DNA from: a virus
Virus record (IMG/VR): IMGVR_UViG_3300037491_000056
Location: 1-46,166 of that record
Length of the DNA: 46,166 nt
Strand: one strand, 5' to 3'
Positions 40,559 through 46,166 of the stretch are shown piece after piece. Position 1 is the first letter of the stretch; each line of letters starts with the position of its first letter. Below the pieces are notes generated by a model. It saw only the letters and a program-made list of their open reading frames with translations. It made no database searches and was not told where the DNA came from. The position numbers were made by a program, and so were the translations under genes.

Positions 40559-43360
40559 ATGACTCTTCCCGTCACGCTTTTCGACACATCAAACAATCCC
40601 ATCGGATCGTTCTCGACTATCCAGGCCGCCGTGAACGCGGCAGCCAACGGCGACACCATTCAAGTCGCCCCCGGCACCTACCAGGAACAGGTCACCGTCA
40701 ACGGCTTGACGAACCTCACGATCGAGGGCACGGGCGCAGACCCGAGCCAGACGGTCATTCTTTCACCTGACTACACCAGTCTCGTTTCCAACATACAGAA
40801 CCCCGGCGAGAATCATACCTTCACCGATGCGCTGGTCGGCGCCGAGAACGGCGCCAGCGTCACGGTCAGTAATCTGACGGTCAATGGAAACAATCAAGGC
40901 GTGATCTACGCCCTCGGTGCCAACGGCGGCGGCGACCTTATCGGCATCGAGGGGGTGAACTCGAGCCTCAGTGTCAGCAACGTCCACGTCACCGGCACCG
41001 AGGACGTCGAGTCGGGAGTGCTGCAAGGCGGCCAGGGCAACGCGGGCATCATCGTTAACGACACAAACAGCTCGACGCAGACGTTCACGATAAGCGGCTC
41101 GACGGTCGACAACTTCCAGAGAGACGGTATCCGGATGGAAGGGGCGGGGCTGACCGCCAACGTGAACAATAACACCGTCACCGGGGTTGGTGCGAATCCC
41201 ACCAATCTTTCGCAGAACCTCATCGAGTTAGAACTCGGCGCAACCGGCTCGATCACACAGAACCAAGTTACCGGGGTCAGCGATGCAAATTTTGGCTCGA
41301 ACGGCGTTATCATATTCCAGTCCGGCAGCGGAGTGACGGTCAGCAACAATACCGTGACAGGCCTTGCCGGCAACGTGAATAGCGCGGGTATTTATTTCCT
41401 GGGCGTCGACGCGCCGACCGCCGAGGGCAACACCATAACCGATCAAGGTTTTGCTCTCGCCGATGACGGCTCGTTCGGCGCATTCAACACAGCGCTCGTC
41501 CAGGACAACAACACTTACACCGGGAATGCGCTGAATTATTTTTTCTTCCCCGACCCCACGTCAACGAACGCCTGGACGGTCACCGGCACCGGTGGACCGG
41601 ACGATCTGGAAGGCAGCACCAACAACGACGTATTCACGGTGATGGGCGGCGCCCCCAACGGCAATACGTTTGTCGGCAACGGCGGCGTCGATACCGTCCA
41701 AGGTTACGGCGCGGGCTACCACGTCGCCATTCAGACCAACCAATGGGTGGTCACCAACGGCGCGGTCACCGACAGGCTGACCGGCATCGAGAGGGTCGTC
41801 ATCAACGGCCAGACCTACGACCTCGTGGACAATCAGGGACAGGACGTGGGCGGCTTCCAGACCCTGCAGAGCGCCGTCAATGCCGCCCAGCCCGGCGATA
41901 TCGTCGTCACGGACATCGGGTCGGCCAGCGTCACCGTCGGGGTCGACAACCTCACCTTCGAGCCGCTGCAGGCCGCCACCGGCATCACGCTGACGCTCGC
42001 AAGCACCGGCGTGCACACAATCATGCTCGCCGACTACGCGCCGGGCCAGGGTGTGCCCGTGACGGTTCACGGCAACGACCTCGGCGACACATTCCAGGGC
42101 AACGACGGCGGGGATACGTTCACCGGCGGCGCCGGCAACGACACGATCAGCGGCGGAGCCGGGGTCGACACGCTCTCGGGCGGCGCCGGCGCCAACGTCT
42201 TCAGGTCCACGGCCCTGGACCTCAACGGCGACACGATCACCGATCTCGAGCACGGCGACGAGATCGTCATCACCGACGCCGACCCGGCGCATTTCTCGTT
42301 CCACTTCTCCGGCACGACCTTGAGCTTCGACCCGAACACGGCGGCAAGCGCCACCTTTGACACGGTCACGCTTGCGAATGCGCCGACGCTGCCTTTCTCG
42401 GTAACGGCCGATCCGGTGAGTGGCGTCGACCTCCGCCTCAGAGCCTTGCACCCGAACGACTTCAACGGGGACGGGATCTCCGATCTGCTGTGGCGGTCCC
42501 AACAGACCAAGGTGGCGACGGGCGAAGTCGATACCTGGCTGATCAATAATGGGCAGATGACCGGAGGCGCGGCGTTAAGCACGCTGTCGACTGCCTGGCA
42601 GTTCGCCGGGACCGGCGACTTCACCGGCAACGGCACCAGCGACGTGCTGTGGCAGAACGTCCCGTCCGGCGAGGTCGATACCTGGTTGATCACCAACGGC
42701 CAACTCACCGGCGGCAGCGCGATCGGCCACGCGTCGAGCGTGTGGCAGCCGCTGGGAACCGGCGATTTCAACGCCGACGGCACCAGCGACATTCTGTGGC
42801 GCAACACCTCGACCGGTGAGGTCGACACCTGGCTTATGAACAATGGCCAGATGACCGGAGGCGCCGCGTTGGGCACCGTGTCGAGCGCCTGGCAGTTCGC
42901 GGGCATCGGCGACTTCAACAATGACGGCACCAGCGACGTGCTATGGCACAACACCACGACCGGCGAGGTCGATACCTGGCTGATCAGCAACGACCAGGTC
43001 AACGGCGGCACGGCGATCGGCCACGCGTCGAGCGTGTGGCAGTCGCTCGGAACCGGTGATTTCAACGGCGACGGCACCAGCGACATTCTATGGCGCAACA
43101 CCTCGACCGGCGAGGTCGACACTTGGCTCATGACCAACGGCCAGATGACCGGAGGCACCGCGTTGGGCACCATGTCGAGCGCGTGGCAGCTTGCGGGCAT
43201 CGGCGACCTCACTGGCAACGGCACCAGCGATGTCGTGTGGCGCAACACCACGACCGGTCAGGTTGAGACCTGGCTGATCGCCAACGACCATGTCACCGGC
43301 GGCAGCGTGATTGGCACGGTGTCGAGCATCTGGCAGCCCCAGGTGATACATACCAGCTAG
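40559..43360 (+). CDS. Large surface/secreted protein: beta-helix, RTX and FG-GAP repeats
   Basis: A 933-residue protein. Residues 1-330 are a right-handed parallel beta-helix (FSTIQAAVNAAANGDTIQVA, then short repeating NNTVTG turns), as in pectate-lyase-like adhesins. RTX nonapeptides GGAGNDTISGGAGVDTLSGG lie near 516-550, typical of calcium-binding type I secretion substrates. From about 630 to the end six FG-GAP/VCBS-like repeats of about 50 residues recur: DFNADGTSDILWRNTSTGEV, DTWLMNNGQMTGG and so on. No N-terminal signal peptide, which fits type I secretion. It belongs to the host, not the phage, and may act in adhesion or as a carbohydrate-active surface protein. The C-terminal secretion signal is not visible. 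Confidence 0.8.
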   Translation: MTLPVTLFDTSNNPIGSFSTIQAAVNAAANGDTIQVAPGTYQEQVTVNGLTNLTIEGTGADPSQTVILSPDYTSLVSNIQNPGENHTFTDALVGAENGASVTVSNLTVNGNNQGVIYALGANGGGDLIGIEGVNSSLSVSNVHVTGTEDVESGVLQGGQGNAGIIVNDTNSSTQTFTISGSTVDNFQRDGIRMEGAGLTANVNNNTVTGVGANPTNLSQNLIELELGATGSITQNQVTGVSDANFGSNGVIIFQSGSGVTVSNNTVTGLAGNVNSAGIYFLGVDAPTAEGNTITDQGFALADDGSFGAFNTALVQDNNTYTGNALNYFFFPDPTSTNAWTVTGTGGPDDLEGSTNNDVFTVMGGAPNGNTFVGNGGVDTVQGYGAGYHVAIQTNQWVVTNGAVTDRLTGIERVVINGQTYDLVDNQGQDVGGFQTLQSAVNAAQPGDIVVTDIGSASVTVGVDNLTFEPLQAATGITLTLASTGVHTIMLADYAPGQGVPVTVHGNDLGDTFQGNDGGDTFTGGAGNDTISGGAGVDTLSGGAGANVFRSTALDLNGDTITDLEHGDEIVITDADPAHFSFHFSGTTLSFDPNTAASATFDTVTLANAPTLPFSVTADPVSGVDLRLRALHPNDFNGDGISDLLWRSQQTKVATGEVDTWLINNGQMTGGAALSTLSTAWQFAGTGDFTGNGTSDVLWQNVPSGEVDTWLITNGQLTGGSAIGHASSVWQPLGTGDFNADGTSDILWRNTSTGEVDTWLMNNGQMTGGAALGTVSSAWQFAGIGDFNNDGTSDVLWHNTTTGEVDTWLISNDQVNGGTAIGHASSVWQSLGTGDFNGDGTSDILWRNTSTGEVDTWLMTNGQMTGGTALGTMSSAWQLAGIGDLTGNGTSDVVWRNTTTGQVETWLIANDHVTGGSVIGTVSSIWQPQVIHTS

Positions 43361-43592
43361 AGGCTCGTCGACACTGACGATTGCAACGGCGACGGGCGGA
43401 CCGAGTCTCCGGTTCCGCGCCGACCGAGCATATCTAGTCCAGATTGCCCCGGATAGCGGACGTAGTTCGCACGACTCCGGTAGCTGATTTAGGCCTGGAC
43501 GCGGCAATAAGTCCAAACAGTGCAACGCCGGACCTGAAAAGTCGGCGGCCTGAACTCTTTTATCAACCCACTTTCCGGCCGAAGGCACTGTC

Positions 43593-43859
43593 ATGAAACC
43601 CATCACCTTGCCGCCGTCGCCGCCGGGATCCGATCCGGCGGCGCAGTTCGCCTGGATCCGGGCGTGCCTGCAGACGATCGAGCGGGCGTCCCAGGAGGAG
43701 CCGGCGCAGATCTTCGACAGCTACTCGTCCGACACGACCCCAACCACAACGAGGCAGGTCCTTGTCACGGCGCCGACGACGCAAAACCTCGCAGCGGTCA
43801 TCGCCACCCTCATCGCCGACTTCCGCGCCCGCGGGGTCAAGCGGACAGGGCCGACCTAA
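43593..43859 (+). CDS. Small phage protein after the bacterial block
   Basis: An 88-residue protein starting MKPITLPPSPPGSDPAAQFA. The middle (CLQTIERASQEEPAQIFDSY) is helical, and residues 55-88 are beta-rich. No motif. GC-rich, with phage-like composition, and it resumes the phage gene order after the 37628-43360 block. It may be a small tail or capsid component, such as a chaperone or adaptor for the following virion genes. Confidence 0.55.
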   Translation: MKPITLPPSPPGSDPAAQFAWIRACLQTIERASQEEPAQIFDSYSSDTTPTTTRQVLVTAPTTQNLAAVIATLIADFRARGVKRTGPT

Positions 43860-43880
43860 TGGGGCCGCGCGGCCCGACGG

Positions 43881-44035
43881 CTTTCCCTCCCCCGCGAGCG
43901 GAGCGAGCGCGGGGAGGGTGGCGACCCCGGGCTTGACCCGGGGGAGCCGGGTGGGGGCGCTTTCTTTTGCGCAAGCGCCCCCCACCCCTGACCCCTCCCC
44001 GCCACGCGCTTCGCGCGCGGGGGGAGGGGAACCGA
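43881..44035. repeat. R4 palindrome overlapping the start of the GNAT-like gene
   Basis: CTTTCCCTCCCCCGCGAGCG on the left and CGCGGGGGGAGGGGAACCGA on the right are near complements; nested palindromes with GACCCCGGG and CTTTCTTTTGCGCAAGCG lie between. The copy is similar to 2393-2540. Possible start codons of the next gene lie inside it. Confidence 0.8.
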
Positions 44036-44481
44036 CAGGCCGCGCCGGCCATTTCATCCGCGCCGCCTCGTCGGACGCCGACGTCGTCGCCATCCACCGC
44101 TTCCTGTGCACGGTCGCGCGGCCCGTGCTGCACTGTCCGATCAACGGCGAGAAGTCGATCGCCGAGGTGTGGCGCGTGGTCAAACGGGGCGACTACGGCT
44201 TTGCCCTCATCGCGCTCGAAGACGGAGAACTCGTCGGCACGCTCGGCGCCATCTTCGTGCCCTGGTGGTACGGCGACGACCACTTCTTCACCGACCGCTG
44301 GTTCTTCACGCTGCCCGGCCATCGCTGGGCCGGTCCACGACTCCTCGCCGAAGGCGATGCGATAGCACGTCAAGTCGGCGTGCCGCTGATCGTGAACCTC
44401 AAGCAGCGCCGGACCACGGCGGCGGTGACGTTCGTCAAACCACTTCTGTTAGGAGAGCGGCGAACAGCGAATAGATCGTAG
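43951..44481 (+). CDS. GNAT-like phage protein, start inside a repeat
   Basis: A 176-residue protein if it begins at the GTG at 43951 (GGGGGAG 5 nt upstream). No ATG start is seen, and the frame is open far upstream. After a repeat-encoded segment the body has the GNAT look: HFIRAASSDADVVAIHRFLC, DYGFALIALEDGELVGTLGA, FVPWWYGDDHFFTDRWFFTL and LLAEGDAIARQVGVPLIVNL. GNAT-like virion or tail genes are common in T7/N4-like phages. The C-terminus (GERRTANRS) is encoded by R1 and R3, and the TAG stop (44479-44481) is part of R3. The original start may have been replaced by the repeat. Acetyltransferase activity is not proven. Confidence 0.6.
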   Translation: MGALSFAQAPPTPDPSPPRASRAGGGEPTGRAGHFIRAASSDADVVAIHRFLCTVARPVLHCPINGEKSIAEVWRVVKRGDYGFALIALEDGELVGTLGAIFVPWWYGDDHFFTDRWFFTLPGHRWAGPRLLAEGDAIARQVGVPLIVNLKQRRTTAAVTFVKPLLLGERRTANRS

Positions 44482-44554
44482 CCCGCATGGAGCGCAGCGG
44501 AATGCGGGGAAAGCCGCCCCGGATTGCGCGGCTGCGCCGCTCCATCCGGGCTAC
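44478..44554. repeat. R3 repeat; supplies stop of GNAT-like gene
   Basis: Starts GTAGCCCGCATGGAGCG, ends CTCCATCCGGGCTAC. Bases 44479-44481 are the gene's TAG. A short R1-like CTATTCGCTATTCGC follows at 44563-44580. Confidence 0.85.
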
Positions 44555-44598
44555 GGGGAACAACTATTCGCTATTCGCTCGCTTGCGGAGCGAGCGCC

Positions 44599-45693
44599 AT
44601 GTGCTTCGGCATGACCACCACGAACCAGCAAACGACGACCCCGTCCGGCGTCATCCAGGCGGCGGGGCAGAACAATCTGTCGTTCGCCCAAAGCCTCGCC
44701 GGCAATCCCTTCAGCGCGCCGCTGCAGGGCATTGCCGGTTTCACCCCGCAGCAGAGCCAGGCCTTCGGCCAGATCGGCAACCTCGCCTCGGCGCCGAACG
44801 CCAACAACCCGTTCTACAACACGATCGCCAACGATTACGCCAGCTACGGTTCGGCGCCGGCCATGAGCGTCAGCCTGCCGAGCGTGCTCGGCGGCAACGT
44901 CAACCCGGCGACCGCTTCGCTCTCCCAATACGTCGATCCCAACCTGCAATTCGAGCTCAACCCGACGCTCGCGGCGATCTCGCGCCAGGCCGACATCGCC
45001 TTGACCGGCGCCGGCGGGGTCGGCAGCCAGGCGACCGCGGCGGGCGCCTTCGGGGACACGCGCCAGGGCATCCAGAACGCGCAGACCGACTACGACGCCA
45101 TGCTCGCCGCCGGCCAGGCGACCGGGCAGGCCTATCAGAACGCGTTCCAGAACGCGGCAAATTTGCGCGGGGTCGACGTCTCCAACTTGATGAACGCCCA
45201 GACCACCAACGCGGCGCTGCGCCAGCAGCGGCTGCAGAACATGCTCGGTTCCGGCAACGCGCTCACCAACCTCTCGCAGTACACGACCGGCACCGGGCTC
45301 GACCTCGCCCAGGCGCTCAACCAGGCCGGCACCCAGCAGCAGCAGAACACCCAGCAGCAGATGAACGCGGCCTATAACCAGCAGCTGCAGAATTTGCTCG
45401 GGCCCTACCAGTATCAATTGCCCGCGCTCAACCAGACGCTCTCGTCCTCATACCAGAGCCAGCCGATCACCACGCAGACGCAGCAGCCCAACAACGCCGG
45501 CTGGAATCTGGCCGGGTCGCTGCTTGGCTCCGCCTTCTCCGGCCTCGGCACCGGCATCGGGCTCGGCACGGGAGCAAGTTTGTTCGGCGGCTCCAACACG
45601 CTCGGCAACATGATCGGCAGCAACTCGAGCATCCCTTACGTGAACACGCCGACCGGCATCATGCCCGCATCGATGTACACGCAGGGGGCCTGA
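44599..45693 (+). CDS. Gly/Gln-rich virion protein, ejection-type candidate
   Basis: A 364-residue protein starting MCFGMTTTNQQTTTPSGVIQ; GGAGCGAG precedes the ATG. Ser/Asn/Gln/Ala-rich, with helical stretches (NPTLAAISRQADIALTGAGG) and Gln-rich coils. The C-terminus has a glycine-rich, hydrophobic region (SLLGSAFSGLGTGIGLGTGA), as in podovirus DNA ejection or internal virion proteins that cross the cell envelope. The identification rests on composition and position after tail genes. The next gene begins 1 nt after its stop and is similar in style, so they may form an ejection operon. Confidence 0.6.
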   Translation: MCFGMTTTNQQTTTPSGVIQAAGQNNLSFAQSLAGNPFSAPLQGIAGFTPQQSQAFGQIGNLASAPNANNPFYNTIANDYASYGSAPAMSVSLPSVLGGNVNPATASLSQYVDPNLQFELNPTLAAISRQADIALTGAGGVGSQATAAGAFGDTRQGIQNAQTDYDAMLAAGQATGQAYQNAFQNAANLRGVDVSNLMNAQTTNAALRQQRLQNMLGSGNALTNLSQYTTGTGLDLAQALNQAGTQQQQNTQQQMNAAYNQQLQNLLGPYQYQLPALNQTLSSSYQSQPITTQTQQPNNAGWNLAGSLLGSAFSGLGTGIGLGTGASLFGGSNTLGNMIGSNSSIPYVNTPTGIMPASMYTQGA

Positions 45694-45694
45694 C

Positions 45695-46166
45695 ATGGCG
45701 TCCGACAGCATCTTCGGCTCCGGTGTGCTCGGCACGGATTTCCTGCCGCCGTCGCCGCTCTATCCGATCCAGCAGCTGCTCGATCCGAACGCGCCGCCGG
45801 CCGCGGTCCCCGCGGCACCCAACAGCGCGACGCAACCGGCCGCGAGCGCCGCGACGGCAACCCCCAACGACGCGACCGCCCCGCCGGCGCAGCCCGGCGG
45901 CCTCAACGTCCCGCTTGCCCCGCCGGCCGGTATGACGCCGCCGACCCCGCCCGGGCAGGGCGCCGCTTGGGGCAACATGCCGCCCATCATCGGCAATGCG
46001 CTGGGCGGTGCCCTCGCGCCTCAGGCCAACGCAGCCGGTCTGTTCGGGCCGAACACGGGACGCTTCATGTCGGCGCTCGGCGCCGGCCTGTCGAGCGCGG
46101 GGCAGAACTGGAACAAGCCGGCCGCCGCGGCTTTTGCGAGCGGCGCCGGCGCGGCGATCCAGGGCG
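45695..46166 (+). CDS. Second ejection-type virion protein (cut by right edge)
   Basis: At least 157 residues starting MASDSIFGSGVLGTDFLPPS; open at the window edge. The N-terminal part is proline/alanine-rich and probably disordered (PNAPPAAVPAAPNSATQPAA), then glycine/alanine-rich (GNALGGALAPQANAAGLFGP). The start lies 1 nt after the previous stop, suggesting coupled translation. As in its neighbour, an internal or ejection role is inferred; the missing 3' part would be needed to decide. Confidence 0.6.
   Translation, partial: MASDSIFGSGVLGTDFLPPSPLYPIQQLLDPNAPPAAVPAAPNSATQPAASAATATPNDATAPPAQPGGLNVPLAPPAGMTPPTPPGQGAAWGNMPPIIGNALGGALAPQANAAGLFGPNTGRFMSALGAGLSSAGQNWNKPAAAAFASGAGAAIQG

Noticed and set aside
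1-46166. Classical gene transfer agent cluster
   Set aside because: Gene content and order are podovirus-like (gp4, gp10-like and ejection-type genes), not the siphovirus-like RcGTA order.

Overview
The window is GC-rich DNA of an alphaproteobacterial, probably Rhizobiales/Bradyrhizobiaceae-like, type. The grounds are strong G/C third-position bias, small secreted proteins and an XRE regulator of rhizobial style, and dense families of intergenic palindromes. That placement is inference; no rRNA or tRNA gene is visible. The backbone is the morphogenesis block of a podovirus-like prophage, all on the plus strand. In order it holds a small gene and the large terminase (1931-4331), the portal (11974-14454), a fibre-like protein and small virion genes (17194-20990), a scaffold-like protein (21131), a major capsid protein of N4-gp56 type (22625), small head genes (23628-24823), a P22-gp4-like adaptor (31212), a tail fibre (32208), a P22-gp10-like tail protein (35574), a GNAT-like protein (43951) and two glycine/alanine-rich proteins of ejection-protein type (44599, 45695, the last cut by the window edge). 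No integrase, replication, lysis or phage repressor gene is seen.

This backbone is interrupted by blocks of unrelated, often lower-GC or minus-strand cargo. They are: a PD-(D/E)XK nuclease fused to a P-loop NTPase (4505-7090); membrane and coiled-coil proteins (7699-9257); a seven-repeat PLL/tectonin-like lectin (9596-10783); secreted or surface proteins with a Flp-type pilin (14547-16883); a HipA-like kinase pair (25128-26412); a Ser/Thr kinase overlapping a TPR gene (27221-29906); two FkbM methyltransferases (33929-35532); and a bacterial-type block with an XRE regulator and a 933-residue beta-helix/RTX/FG-GAP protein (37628-43360).

At least three cargo insertions carry a scar. The backbone gene just before the cargo is repeated just after it as a 3' fragment that keeps the original stop codon. 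This holds for the gene at 9339 (fragment at 10909-11040, around the lectin) and the gene at 24500 (fragments at 26542-26847 and 30426-30521, around the HipA-like and kinase/TPR modules). The cargo genes look like defence or host-interaction genes, so the region reads as a phage late operon used repeatedly as a landing site for accessory modules.

Several repeat families fill the intergenic spaces. R1 is made of inverted arrays of a 7-nt unit (GCGAATA and variants). R2 starts GTAGGGCGCA and R3 starts GTAGCCCG; both are paired stem-loops. R4 is a C-rich/G-rich palindrome and R5 is a three-copy direct repeat at the left end. In several genes the TAG stop codon is the first TAG of an R2 or R3 copy, or lies in R1, and some palindromes lie in frame inside genes (portal, scaffold-like protein, 30641 gene).
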